A stretch of 18,990 nucleotides of DNA from Alphaproteobacteria bacterium (GTDB lineage Bacteria > Pseudomonadota > Alphaproteobacteria > Micavibrionales > CSBR16-224). A model generated the notes under the pieces. That model made no database searches, was not told the DNA's origin, and saw only the letters and a program-made list of their open reading frames with translations. The first letter of the stretch is position 1. Each line of letters starts with the position of its first letter. The position numbers were made by a program, and so were the translations under genes. Of the stretch, positions 1-7,631 are shown one piece after another. The stretch spans positions 1-18,990 of the forward strand of contig SBHI01000069.1 of the NCBI GenBank assembly GCA_006226225.1, in the 5' to 3' direction.

Positions 1-26
1 TCGTGCCTCCGTTCAAAGCCGGACTG

Positions 27-698
27 CTAAAAGGTAAAAAACGCCTGGTTTTCAAATCCCGGCGCGGGGTAGGTTGATGCATCAAAGAGATATTCTGTCG
101 TGATAACAGCTTTTGTCTTTGTCACCAGAACAGCTTGCCCGGTGCCATATTCCGGCCCGCGCAACACAGTCACCAAACGCCCGCCTTCGGCAAGCTGGTC
201 GGTAATATGGCCCGGCACGGAGGGAACGGCACCGTTAATCAAAATTACATTGAAAGGTGCCTGCGCCTGATAACCATCACGCGGATTTCCGTGAATCAGT
301 GCCGCATTGCAAATATCCATGGTTTGCATCTGCACATCTGCCTGTTCAATCATATCTGCGTCCTGATCAACGCCGATAACCGTCATCGCCAGCTGTGCCA
401 GCACCGCTGTTGAGTAACCGCTGCCGCAACCGATATCCAGTACGACGTCCTCTTTTCTGATTGCCGCCGCCTGCAACAGCCGCGCTAGAATGACCGGCTC
501 CATCAACCAGCCCGCTTTGCCGAGTTTGATATCCTCGTCAATATAAGCGATTCCCTGCCAATAAGAGGGGACGAAATATTCGCGCGGCACGGTTTCAAAG
601 GCATTGATAACCGCCTCATCCGTAACCTTACTGGGGCGGATTTGGCAATCCACCATATTTTTACGTGCTATACTGAATTTATCCACCGCGAGAGACAT
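27..698 (-). CDS. Protein-L-isoaspartate O-methyltransferase-like SAM methyltransferase
   Basis: A 223-residue class I SAM-dependent methyltransferase of the PCMT family, probably cytosolic. The SAM-binding motif I, VLDIGCGSGYS, is at residues 86-96, and an acidic strand-2 end (VIGVDQD, 108-113) follows. The N-terminus has the NMVDCQIRP block (14-22) common in the alphaproteobacterial branch of the family, which supports the ATG at 698; only a weak AAGG precedes it. In the classical enzyme a TIS-P-M substrate loop precedes motif I. Here that region reads KAGWLMEPVILARLL (61-75), so isoaspartyl repair activity is not assured. In many alphaproteobacteria this branch lies just upstream of an outer-membrane TolC gene. 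That would fall left of position 1, where only 26 unassignable bases remain. Family call firm, exact substrate uncertain. Confidence 0.85.
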   Translation of the reverse strand: MSLAVDKFSIARKNMVDCQIRPSKVTDEAVINAFETVPREYFVPSYWQGIAYIDEDIKLGKAGWLMEPVILARLLQAAAIRKEDVVLDIGCGSGYSTAVLAQLAMTVIGVDQDADMIEQADVQMQTMDICNAALIHGNPRDGYQAQAPFNVILINGAVPSVPGHITDQLAEGGRLVTVLRGPEYGTGQAVLVTKTKAVITTEYLFDASTYPAPGFENQAFFTF

Positions 699-765
699 TT
701 GTTTGGCGCCTTTTTGTTTTTTCTTCTTGTCGGAGTTTTATCACAAACCCTGCTTTCACTCTACG

Positions 766-793
766 AAAAAAACCGCCGCAAAACAAGCGGCGG
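766..793 (-). terminator. Rho-independent terminator after the 845-1321 gene
   Basis: On the minus strand a perfect 7-bp GC stem (CCGCCGC at 773-779 against GCGGCGG at 787-793) with a 7-base loop runs straight into seven U (A766-A772 on the plus strand). It lies about 50 bases past the stop of the minus-strand gene at 845. It should separate that gene from the methyltransferase starting at 698. The rest of the 699-844 gap holds no gene that I can see. Confidence 0.85.
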
Positions 794-844
794 CGGTAAG
801 CTTAAAACACCCGAATATATCAGGGGCGCGATATTTAAAATTTT

Positions 845-1321
845 TTATCTGCTAAAGTTTGACCCTTTCGGCCCTGTCTGTTGCGGCTTCACCTTAAGCG
901 CCTCGTCCCTTTTTTTAATCGCCGCGCCAATACCTTCCGTAAAGCCCTTTTCCTTGAAGTCGCCCGTCATTCGTTCAAACATTCCCTTTTTCGCCTCGAC
1001 AATCTGCTTGTCTGATTTTTCAGCGAAAGCCGGGTTCATTACCCTAAGCCCGTTCGCGATGGCGCGTACAACCACGACACCTGGTCTCTCACTCCCCATC
1101 TCCGCACTCACAGACGGATCATCCAATACGTCGTGGAAAGCCTGTATCGCTTTCTCACTCCAGCTTTCTTTTCCCATGAGGTGGTTATCAATATTGCTTC
1201 GCAACTCGCCCTGAACCGTAGGGCCATAGTCCTTACAACCCTTTTCGCGGTCCTGTTTACCTTCCTGTATCAACTGATCGTGCCACAGTCTTGATTCCCG
1301 ATCCTGAATATCACTCGACAT
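845..1321 (-). CDS. Hypothetical soluble charged protein, unrecognised
   Basis: I do not recognise this family. The product is 158 residues, rich in Lys, Glu and Asp, with no signal peptide or membrane segment, so it is probably cytosolic. The middle contains a short hydrophobic block, RPGVVVVRAIANGL (about residues 79-92). The C-terminal third looks helical and charged and ends in a Gly/Lys/Pro-rich tail. A start three codons upstream at 1330 is possible. The ATG at 1321 is preferred because GGGGGA lies 9 bases before it, whereas the same motif directly abuts the upstream ATG. It is a single-gene unit: a strong terminator follows, and an AT-rich leader with a CtrA-type TTAA-N7-TTAA site precedes it. 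That context suggests cell-cycle or motility-linked expression, but only by inference. Confidence 0.7.
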   Translation of the reverse strand: MSSDIQDRESRLWHDQLIQEGKQDREKGCKDYGPTVQGELRSNIDNHLMGKESWSEKAIQAFHDVLDDPSVSAEMGSERPGVVVVRAIANGLRVMNPAFAEKSDKQIVEAKKGMFERMTGDFKEKGFTEGIGAAIKKRDEALKVKPQQTGPKGSNFSR

Positions 1322-1361
1322 ATGCTTCATTCCCCCATTGAGAATTCATACCAAATAAATC

Positions 1362-1390
1362 TTTATACATATTGTAAAGAAACAGGCTTA
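1362..1390 (-). promoter_or_regulatory. Possible promoter of the 845-1321 gene
   Basis: Reading the minus strand, TATAAA (1362-1367) would be the -10 element, about 40 bases before the ATG at 1321. A second possible -10, TACAAT, lies at 1371-1376. No good sigma-70 -35 box accompanies either; the TATAAA spacing would put a poor TAAGCC at 1385-1390. The -35 region is instead overlapped by the CtrA-like box, the arrangement expected for an activator-dependent promoter. The choice of -10 is a guess. Confidence 0.3.
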
Positions 1391-1402
1391 ACAAACTGTT
1401 AA
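1388..1402. promoter_or_regulatory. CtrA-type binding site (TTAA-N7-TTAA)
   Basis: Positions 1387-1403 read CTTAACAAACTGTTAAG. This is an exact TTAA-N7-TTAA, the established consensus for the alphaproteobacterial cell-cycle regulator CtrA, and also a perfect 7-bp inverted repeat. It sits about 66 bases before the start of the 845-1321 gene, over the expected -35 region. It could instead be a weak terminator stem for the transporter gene ending at 1415, but no U tract follows. Confidence 0.5.
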
Positions 1403-1414
1403 GACCGCACAGCC

Positions 1415-2185
1415 CTAAAACAGCACCGCCGTTGTAAAGAAATAGATCGCCGTCAGATAGGTGACCCCAACGAAAATGCCTTTCACCCATTCTTCCCCAT
1501 GTTTCAGGCCCGTATTGGCACCGATATAAGCACCGACTCCCATACTCAGCAAAAGCGGCAGCGCATAACTGAAATCAAGATAGCCGTTCCAAGCAAAAAC
1601 AACGGAGGAGGCAGATGCCGCAAACACCCAGGGCAATGCGCCGGTTGCCGCAGACTGCATAATCGTAAAGCCAAAAAATGTCAGTGCAATAAAACGCTGC
1701 ATCACGCCCGACCCGCCAACGAAAAATCCGGCGTAAACAGAACATAAAGTATAAAGGAATAATCCCATAGCTGTTTTCGGCCGTGTTGTCTGGCGCGTTT
1801 CCACGCCCAGTTTTGTCTGAAACGCAATAATGGAGGCAGCAAAGATCATCAGCACGCCGACAATTTTACGCAACATCTCCTCGGGCATATTCACAACAAT
1901 AAAAGAACCTGTCGCATTACCGATAACTGTCAGGGCAATCATCGGCAGCAGAAAAGAACGCACAACCTTACCGTCACGCTGCAAACGCATAAAACTCATG
2001 GAAGCGCTACCAATGGAGGCAAACATCGCGCAGGCAATCGCCGTTTGCGGGGGCAATCCTAGCGCCAATAGAAATGCTACCACCAGAAAACCGCCCGAAG
2101 CGGTGAGCGGCGCAAAAAAGCCGATCACAAGCCCGACGCAGGCCACCAGCGGAATATGGGGAAAATCAGCAAGCACAGCACCCAT
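1415..2185 (-). CDS. TauE/SafE family membrane transporter (sulfite/organosulfonate exporter type)
   Basis: A 256-residue polytopic inner-membrane protein with about eight hydrophobic segments and the family's two-repeat plan. Repeat 1 carries a Gly-rich hairpin followed by LALGLPPQTAIA (40-51). Repeat 2 carries the matching Gly-rich GFFVGGSGVMQRFIAL (153-168). These are the usual signatures of the TauE/SafE (DUF81) family, whose characterised members export sulfite, sulfoacetate or related anions. The substrate here cannot be told. The length matches the family. The ATG at 2185 lies 26 bases past the M32 peptidase stop, so the two are probably co-transcribed. The ribosome site is weak (AAAGGG about 12 bases upstream). 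No sulfur-metabolism gene is nearby to narrow the role. Confidence 0.85.
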   Translation of the reverse strand: MGAVLADFPHIPLVACVGLVIGFFAPLTASGGFLVVAFLLALGLPPQTAIACAMFASIGSASMSFMRLQRDGKVVRSFLLPMIALTVIGNATGSFIVVNMPEEMLRKIVGVLMIFAASIIAFQTKLGVETRQTTRPKTAMGLFLYTLCSVYAGFFVGGSGVMQRFIALTFFGFTIMQSAATGALPWVFAASASSVVFAWNGYLDFSYALPLLLSMGVGAYIGANTGLKHGEEWVKGIFVGVTYLTAIYFFTTAVLF

Positions 2186-2211
2186 TCCGGTACAACGCCC
2201 TTTCGCCTGTT

Positions 2212-3762
2212 TTAAGGTGTGCCCGGTTTCCCGCCACCTCTTTTACGCGCGGAAGCAGGAGCAGATTTCTTCACGGCTTTATTACTGTTCGCCGCAGCAC
2301 TTTTAAGAATACGATTTTTGAAAGCATCAATATCAAGCTTTTTACCCGTCACTTCTTCAATCAACTCATCCGATGTATGTCGCGGCGCTTTGCTGTACAC
2401 ATTTTCTTTCAGCCAATCAATCAACGGCGCGGTATTAAAGTCGGCAATCGCTTGTTCAAGCTCCGGCTTTTCCGCCACAGCGGTTTCAAAAATCTGTGCC
2501 GCCATCAGCGTACCCGTCAAATAACAGGGGAAATAACCGATTTTACCGCCATACCAGTGAATATCCTGCATCGGGCGTTCGGTAATTTTTTCTCCACAAC
2601 CAAACAGCGCATCTTCTTCCTTCGCCCATTTTTCTGGCATATCCTGCGCCGATCTGCCGCCGTCAATCATATCGCGGGCGGTATTGTAACGCAGCGCAAT
2701 ATGCAGGGGATAAACCTCTTCCCCTGTTGCACCGCGCAGCAGAGACATTTCCTGTTTTTGTAATTGCTGGAATAGTTTTTCTGCCGTCAGATCCGGAGAG
2801 CTGATACCGAAATCCTCTTTCAGTGTCTTCACCAGAAATTCGGCAAAACCGCGGCTGTGACCATAGGCATTTTCAAAGATCAGCGCCATGGATTCATCCG
2901 TCGATTGGCTTGATACCTCCGCTGCCGGACCTCGCAAATATTCTTGCGGCGTATGCTGGCGATATAAGGCGTGACCACCTTCATGCACCGCGGCGAGCGC
3001 CGCATAAGTGAAATCATCTTCCTTATAGGACATTGTCATCATCACACGTCCGCTTTCACCAAAACAGGTCGGATGAGGGCCATCGCGAAATTCCAGCGAT
3101 TCCATATCCAGCCCCATATGATCCAGAATTTTCCGGCATAATTCGCGCTGTATATCCTTTGGCAGTGCAAAAAGTGGGGCTTTCTTTTCCGCCGTTTCCT
3201 CTGCAGGAGGAAGACCGGCAATGCGTGGCTTAATAAAACTTTCCAGCCCTGCAATCAGCTTATCAAAATGCCGGACATCGCGCCCCGGGTCAAATTCATC
3301 CATCAAAGCTTCATAAGGTGAAGACAAGCCAAGCTTCTCCGCCTTGTTTTTGCCGAAATCACGACTGATTTTCACCAGCTTGTCAAAAGCACCTGCAACA
3401 ATACCGTATTTTCCTTTGGCCTTTGCTTTGCGCCATTTCCCTTCGGTGGATGACATTGCCAAAGCGCGGCGCACCAAATCACGTTTTGTGCCGCTGCCTT
3501 GATGGATCTGATAATGTTTTACCCGTTTCAAATGTGCAAGACGTACAGGATCGGTTTCCGTACCCATATTTTCAACAGCTTTTTTCAGCTGTTTTTTATT
3601 CACCAGACTATGCAGTGATAATTCATTATGCAGGAAACTGACGGCGGCGAAATTCCGTGCCAATGCGTTTTCCGCTGTCAGCACCTTAAAAATAAAACGG
3701 TCACGGCGGTAAACAGCCTCATTGACCTTTTTCAACAGCTTATCGCAATCTTTGCCTGCCAT
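2212..3762 (-). CDS. Carboxypeptidase Taq (M32) family metallopeptidase, diverged
   Basis: A 516-residue cytosolic zinc carboxypeptidase of family M32, the usual size of about 500. The catalytic HEXXH is HEGGH at 260-264 with Glu261 as general base. The third zinc ligand should be Glu290 in TDESM, and QDIHW (399-403) is conserved. The C-terminal core ends in the typical SDELIEEVTGKKLD block (464-477). Several family motifs are altered: HPF is HPT (230-232), the HESQ motif is DESM, and the I/VRXXAD region is LRGATGE. A 30-residue Lys/Ala/Gly-rich basic tail (about 487-516) is added. The start at 3762 has AGGAGA about 9 bases upstream. An upstream in-frame ATG at 3840 has no such site and would add 26 non-homologous-looking residues. 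TauE/SafE follows in the same direction. Confidence 0.9.
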   Translation of the reverse strand: MAGKDCDKLLKKVNEAVYRRDRFIFKVLTAENALARNFAAVSFLHNELSLHSLVNKKQLKKAVENMGTETDPVRLAHLKRVKHYQIHQGSGTKRDLVRRALAMSSTEGKWRKAKAKGKYGIVAGAFDKLVKISRDFGKNKAEKLGLSSPYEALMDEFDPGRDVRHFDKLIAGLESFIKPRIAGLPPAEETAEKKAPLFALPKDIQRELCRKILDHMGLDMESLEFRDGPHPTCFGESGRVMMTMSYKEDDFTYAALAAVHEGGHALYRQHTPQEYLRGPAAEVSSQSTDESMALIFENAYGHSRGFAEFLVKTLKEDFGISSPDLTAEKLFQQLQKQEMSLLRGATGEEVYPLHIALRYNTARDMIDGGRSAQDMPEKWAKEEDALFGCGEKITERPMQDIHWYGGKIGYFPCYLTGTLMAAQIFETAVAEKPELEQAIADFNTAPLIDWLKENVYSKAPRHTSDELIEEVTGKKLDIDAFKNRILKSAAANSNKAVKKSAPASARKRGGGKPGTP

Positions 3763-3793
3763 CTTCTCTCTCCTGTCTTCGGGTGGGAGGTAA

Positions 3794-3822
3794 AAATTAA
3801 CGCATCCGACGGGGAAAAGCAA
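3794..3822 (-). promoter_or_regulatory. Candidate promoter of the M32 peptidase/TauE operon
   Basis: On the minus strand TTGCTT (3817-3822) and TAATTT (3794-3799) are separated by exactly 17 bases, about 30 bases before the peptidase ATG. This would give a short leader containing the AGGAGA ribosome site. A 7-bp inverted repeat, GCATCCG/CGGATGC, has one arm in the spacer and the other about 45 bases upstream. Match quality is moderate. Confidence 0.4.
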
Positions 3823-3980
3823 GAAAACGCCCCTGTTCACGCTTCGAAAATTCCGGATGCATATATTTTAAACCGGACGATCACACACCCCTAACCACCA
3901 TGTTTTCCACCACCTCTGCAAAGTAAAATAAAGCCGTGCATTTTCTCCTGTAAATTCTTGCAAAAAAACTGATAAAGTTG

Positions 3981-4009
3981 TTAACAGGACGCGTAATCAA
4001 TGCTATATC
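3981..4009 (+). promoter_or_regulatory. Candidate promoter of the cytochrome oxidase operon
   Basis: TTAACA (3981-3986), a 17-base spacer and TATATC (4004-4009), with a TG one base before the -10 (TGCTATATC), give a good extended -10 sigma-70-type promoter. It lies about 45 bases before the coxB start. The -35 is embedded in the 8-base palindrome TGTTAACA. It is the best candidate for the oxidase operon. Confidence 0.55.
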
Positions 4010-4054
4010 TTTTGCAAAAAGAACAAGAAGAAATCTTTTTAAGGAGGTTCCCCC

Positions 4055-4933
4055 GTGATAAAAACCAGACTGTTCTCGCTGATCAGCAGGCTTTGTGCTG
4101 CCGCAGCGTTCCTGACCTTTCTGCCCGGCACAGCCCACGCAGAGGTTGAAAATCTGGCAAAACCCTGGCAGCTTGGCCTGTCCAAACCGGGATCTCCGGC
4201 TATGGAGCAAATCGTCGACTTTCACCAGACCTTGCTTTACATCATCACGGGAATTGTCATCTTTGTGCTGGTTCTGCTGCTTTACGTTATGATTCGCTTT
4301 AATAAAAAAGCCAATCCCGTTCCGTCACAAACCACACATAATGTCGCCTTGGAAGTCGTCTGGACACTGGTTCCGGTTCTTATTCTGGCTTTGGTCGTCA
4401 TCCCGTCAATGCGGTTGCTGTTTTTTGTCGACCGTGTTGAACAGGCCGATATGACTTTGAAAGTCCGCGGTTTTCAATGGTATTGGGCGTATGAGTACCC
4501 CGATAATGGTGGCATCGCCTTTGATGCAATTATGGTCGCTGATGAAGATCTGAAAGAAGACCAGCACCGTCTACTGGATACCTATAATCCGGTCGTTCTA
4601 CCGACGAACACCACAATCCGCGTCTTGATTACTGCCGAAGATGTTCTGCACGCATGGGCCATCCCTTCGCTGGGCGTTAAGAAAGATGCCGTTCCCGGCC
4701 AAACCAATGAAACATGGATCCACATCAAGGAACCTGGCAAGTATTACGGACAATGTTCCGAGCTGTGCGGTGATGGTCACGGCTTTATGCCGATTGCCAT
4801 TCACGCTGTTACACCGGAAGAATTCAAAGTCTGGACCGAAAAGGCGAAACTGGAGTTCGGCTCCGTCAATGATAACAACAAAGACGCCGTGGAATTCGCA
4901 CAGAATACTGCGCAGACGGCTGGAGGGAAATAA
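4055..4933 (+). CDS. coxB: Cytochrome c oxidase subunit II (CuA subunit)
   Basis: Subunit II of an aa3-type oxidase, 292 residues. It accepts electrons from cytochrome c at the periplasmic CuA centre. A signal peptide ends near AHA|EV (29-30). Two membrane helices (about 58-80 and 99-121) are followed by the cupredoxin domain. The CuA ligands are all present: His199, Cys234, Glu236, Cys238, His242 and Met245. The aromatic electron-entry segment QWYWAYEYP is at 141-149. No C-terminal cytochrome c domain is present. It begins with GTG, fixed by a near-perfect AAGGAGG (4041-4047) seven bases upstream. It is the first gene of the operon, and coxA starts two bases after its stop. Confidence 0.97.
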   Translation: MIKTRLFSLISRLCAAAAFLTFLPGTAHAEVENLAKPWQLGLSKPGSPAMEQIVDFHQTLLYIITGIVIFVLVLLLYVMIRFNKKANPVPSQTTHNVALEVVWTLVPVLILALVVIPSMRLLFFVDRVEQADMTLKVRGFQWYWAYEYPDNGGIAFDAIMVADEDLKEDQHRLLDTYNPVVLPTNTTIRVLITAEDVLHAWAIPSLGVKKDAVPGQTNETWIHIKEPGKYYGQCSELCGDGHGFMPIAIHAVTPEEFKVWTEKAKLEFGSVNDNNKDAVEFAQNTAQTAGGK

Positions 4934-4935
4934 CA

Positions 4936-6498
4936 ATGGCTGATCATAAACCCCCGTTTTTTACACGCTGGTTCTGTTCGACAAACCATAAGGATATCGG
5001 AACGCTTTACCTTGTTTTCGCACTCTTTGCCGGTGTTATCGGCGGTCTTGCCTCGATGGTGATGCGCGCCGAACTGATGGAACCCAAAATGCAGTTCTTT
5101 GCAAGCGGCCAGATGTGGAATGTTTTCATCACCGCACACGGGCTGATTATGGTCTTTTTTGTCGTGATGCCTGCTTTGATCGGCGGCTTCGGCAACTGGT
5201 TCGTTCCACTAATGATCGGCGCACCCGATATGGCCTTTCCGCGTCTGAATAATATCAGTTTCTGGCTGATTATTCCGGCTTTCCTGTTGCTGGTTTTCTC
5301 CGCCATTCTCGGTGCGGGTGCCGGAACGGGATGGACAGTGTATCCGCCTTTGTCCAGCCATGCTTTCCATGCCGATATGTCGGTAGACATGGCGATTTTC
5401 GCGCTCCACCTTGCAGGTGCGTCTTCCATTCTGGGTGCGGCAAACTTTATCACCACGATCTTCAACATGCGTGCGCCGGGCATGACCCTGCATAAAATGC
5501 CGCTGTTTGCCTGGGGCATTCTGGTGACAAGCTTCCTGCTAGTTCTCGCCGTTCCGGTTCTTGGGGGCGCAATTACCATGTTGCTGACCGACCGTAACTT
5601 CGGCACAGCTTTCTTCAACCCCGAGCTCGGCGGTGACCCGATCCTGTTCCAGCACTTGTTCTGGTTCTTCGGACATCCGGAGGTTTACATCATGATTCTG
5701 CCGGCTTTCGGCATTATCAGTCATATTGTGTCCACATTCTCGCGCAAACCGATTTTCGGCTATCTGGGTATGGCTTATGCGATGGTTTCGATCGGTGTTG
5801 TCGGCTTTATCGTCTGGGCGCACCATATGTACACCGTCGGTATGAATACGGGTGTTCTGGCCTATTTCACAATCGCAACGCTGATTATTGCCGTTCCGAC
5901 AGGGATCAAAATTTTCTCATGGATTGCGACAATGTGGGGCGGATCCATCACTTTTGAAACACCGATGTTATGGGCAATCGGCTTCATCTTCCTGTTCACC
6001 GTCGGCGGCGTCACGGGGGTTGTACTGGCCAATGCCGGGATGGATGTCGCGCTGCATGACACTTACTATGTTGTTGCGCATTTCCATTATGTCCTTTCGC
6101 TCGGGGCGGTCTTCGCCATCTTTGCGGGCTGGTATTACTGGATTGGCAAGATGTGCGGCCGCCAATACCCCGAGTTTTGGGGCAAGCTGCATTTCTGGAC
6201 GACGTTCATTGGTGTCAACCTGCTGTTCTTCCCGCAGCACTTCCTGGGTCTGGCGGGCATGCCGCGCCGTATTCCGGATTACGCCGATGTTTACGCCGGG
6301 TGGAACTATGTTTCCTCAATCGGTGGCTTTATCGCCGGCGCATCAACGCTGATGTTCCTCGGTATTGCGATTTACACGGTTGTTGCCGGACGTAAAGCTG
6401 AGGATAACCCGTGGGGTGAGGGCGCAACGACGCTGGAATGGCACCTGTCATCTCCGCCGCCGTTCCACCAGTTTGAAAAACAACCGGTCATTAAATAA
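4936..6498 (+). CDS. coxA: Cytochrome c oxidase subunit I (aa3 type)
   Basis: Catalytic subunit of the proton-pumping aa3 oxidase, 520 residues and twelve expected membrane helices. Visible ligands are His68 and His384 for heme a, His382 for heme a3, and His247, His296 and His297 for CuB. The cross-linked Tyr is in HPEVY (247-251), whose Glu249 marks a class A1 enzyme with a D-channel. D-channel entry Asp98 and the Asn pair 105-106 are present, as is K-channel Lys325. The STNHKDIGTLY block near the N-terminus is typical. GGAGGG (4922-4927), at the end of coxB, is the ribosome site, so the two subunits are tightly coupled. The sequence shows no missing key residue. Confidence 0.98.
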   Translation: MADHKPPFFTRWFCSTNHKDIGTLYLVFALFAGVIGGLASMVMRAELMEPKMQFFASGQMWNVFITAHGLIMVFFVVMPALIGGFGNWFVPLMIGAPDMAFPRLNNISFWLIIPAFLLLVFSAILGAGAGTGWTVYPPLSSHAFHADMSVDMAIFALHLAGASSILGAANFITTIFNMRAPGMTLHKMPLFAWGILVTSFLLVLAVPVLGGAITMLLTDRNFGTAFFNPELGGDPILFQHLFWFFGHPEVYIMILPAFGIISHIVSTFSRKPIFGYLGMAYAMVSIGVVGFIVWAHHMYTVGMNTGVLAYFTIATLIIAVPTGIKIFSWIATMWGGSITFETPMLWAIGFIFLFTVGGVTGVVLANAGMDVALHDTYYVVAHFHYVLSLGAVFAIFAGWYYWIGKMCGRQYPEFWGKLHFWTTFIGVNLLFFPQHFLGLAGMPRRIPDYADVYAGWNYVSSIGGFIAGASTLMFLGIAIYTVVAGRKAEDNPWGEGATTLEWHLSSPPPFHQFEKQPVIK

Positions 6499-6527
6499 GG
6501 CCCGGCCTCTTTAAAAAGAGAGCAAAA

Positions 6528-7445
6528 ATGTCGATAGAACAGAAATATTCCGGATACGCGGGGCCCGCCCCCGCATTCTCCGAGGCAAGCATCAAAGACT
6601 ATATCAGTCTTCTGAAGCCGCGGGTTATGTCGCTTGTCGTCTTTACCGGGTTTTGCGGTATGCTGCTGGCACCGGGCGTGAAAGATTTGCACCCGTTTCT
6701 GGCAGTGATTGCCGTTTTCTGTATTGCATTGGCCTCCGGCGCCGCAGGTGCCATTAATATGTGGTACGATCGCGATATTGATGCATTGATGAAACGCACC
6801 AAACAGCGCGCCTTACCTCAGGGACGCATGCAACCGGATGATGCCTTGGCTTTCGGCGTTGTCCTCACCATCCTCTCCGTCATGCTAATGGGGTTGGCCC
6901 TGAATTGGATGGCCGCCGGTCTGCTGGCAGCAGCATCGCTGTTTTACGTTTTCGTCTACACTGCATGGCTGAAACGCCGTACACCACAAAATATCGTCAT
7001 CGGCGGCGCAGCAGGCGCGTTTCCGCCGATGATCGGCTGGGCGGCCGTTACAGGCGGCATTTCCCTTGAATCTGTGCTGCTGTTTTCCCTGATTTTTTTC
7101 TGGACGCCGCCGCATTTTTGGGCGCTAGCACTCTTCCGCAACACGGACTACAAGCGTGCAGGCGTGCCCATGCTCCCCGTTATTGCTGGCAGCCGCGCAA
7201 CCAAGCGCCAGATGTTGGCCTATACCGTCATTGTTTGCCTGCTGGCACTTGCCCCTTATCTGCTGCATATGGGCGGATTGTTTTATCTGGGTGCGGCAAC
7301 AATCTTAAACGTGCTGTTCCTGCGCTGCGCCATGCGTGTTTTCCGCGCGGAGGAAACCGACCATAAACCGGCACGGCAAATGTTCGCTTTCTCAATTTTC
7401 TATCTGTTCGGCCTATTCGCCGCATTGATGATTGGCACATTTTAA
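6528..7445 (+). CDS. ctaB: Protoheme IX farnesyltransferase (heme O synthase)
   Basis: A UbiA-superfamily integral membrane prenyltransferase, 305 residues. It adds a farnesyl group to protoheme to make heme O, the precursor of heme a for the neighbouring CoxA. The first Asp-rich motif is Asn77-Asp81-Asp85 in NMWYDRDID. It is followed by the family block KRTKQRALPQG (89-99) and the second conserved region FRNTDYKRAGVPMLPV (203-218). TPQNIVIGGAAGAFPPMIGW (152-171) is also typical. About nine hydrophobic segments are present. It starts 29 bases after coxA. That gap holds a small A/T-rich hairpin (CTCTTT/AAAGAG) but no clear promoter. The heme A synthase gene is not in this window. Confidence 0.96.
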   Translation: MSIEQKYSGYAGPAPAFSEASIKDYISLLKPRVMSLVVFTGFCGMLLAPGVKDLHPFLAVIAVFCIALASGAAGAINMWYDRDIDALMKRTKQRALPQGRMQPDDALAFGVVLTILSVMLMGLALNWMAAGLLAAASLFYVFVYTAWLKRRTPQNIVIGGAAGAFPPMIGWAAVTGGISLESVLLFSLIFFWTPPHFWALALFRNTDYKRAGVPMLPVIAGSRATKRQMLAYTVIVCLLALAPYLLHMGGLFYLGAATILNVLFLRCAMRVFRAEETDHKPARQMFAFSIFYLFGLFAALMIGTF

Positions 7446-7478
7446 AGAGAGTGCACCGTGACAAAAAAGGATAAAAAA

Positions 7479-7613
7479 ATGACTGCATCTCAAACACAGA
7501 CCCGCTCCGAATTGCACGAGCGCCAAAAGAAAAAGAATTATATCGTTCTTGCAACACTCATCGCCTATATGGCGATTATGTTTGTTGTCACAATCGTCCG
7601 TCTTTCATCTTAA
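7479..7613 (+). CDS. coxF: Small single-helix membrane protein, CoxF-like oxidase assembly protein
   Basis: A 44-residue protein between ctaB and ctaG. A polar basic N-terminus (ERQKKKN at 14-20) is followed by one membrane helix (about 21-40) ending TIVRLSS. In many alphaproteobacterial oxidase operons a small one-helix protein, CoxF, occupies this position, with a similar basic stretch and a helix ending in a T-I-V-(R/K)-L pattern. The name therefore rests on position and pattern, not on a search. The ATG at 7479 is preferred because AAGGA lies 7 bases upstream. An in-frame GTG at 7458 would add seven Lys-rich residues. It ends 18 bases before ctaG. The precise role is poorly defined; assembly of the aa3 oxidase is inferred. 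Confidence 0.75.
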   Translation: MTASQTQTRSELHERQKKKNYIVLATLIAYMAIMFVVTIVRLSS

Positions 7614-7631
7614 AAAGGCAGCACGCGCGGC

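Noticed and set aside
642..1214. 190-codon open frame on the plus strand
   Set aside because: It overlaps the better supported minus-strand gene and its terminator, has no ribosome site, and its product looks like an antisense shadow.
3763..3840. Upstream ATG adding 26 residues to the M32 peptidase
   Set aside because: No ribosome site, and the extension crosses the candidate promoter; the ATG at 3762 has AGGAGA.
5007..5618. 203-codon open frame antisense to coxA
   Set aside because: Lies wholly inside the highly conserved coxA; composition is a typical frame shadow.
6507..6520. CTCTTT/AAAGAG hairpin between coxA and ctaB
   Set aside because: Short A/T-rich stem with a tiny loop and no U tract; not a terminator.
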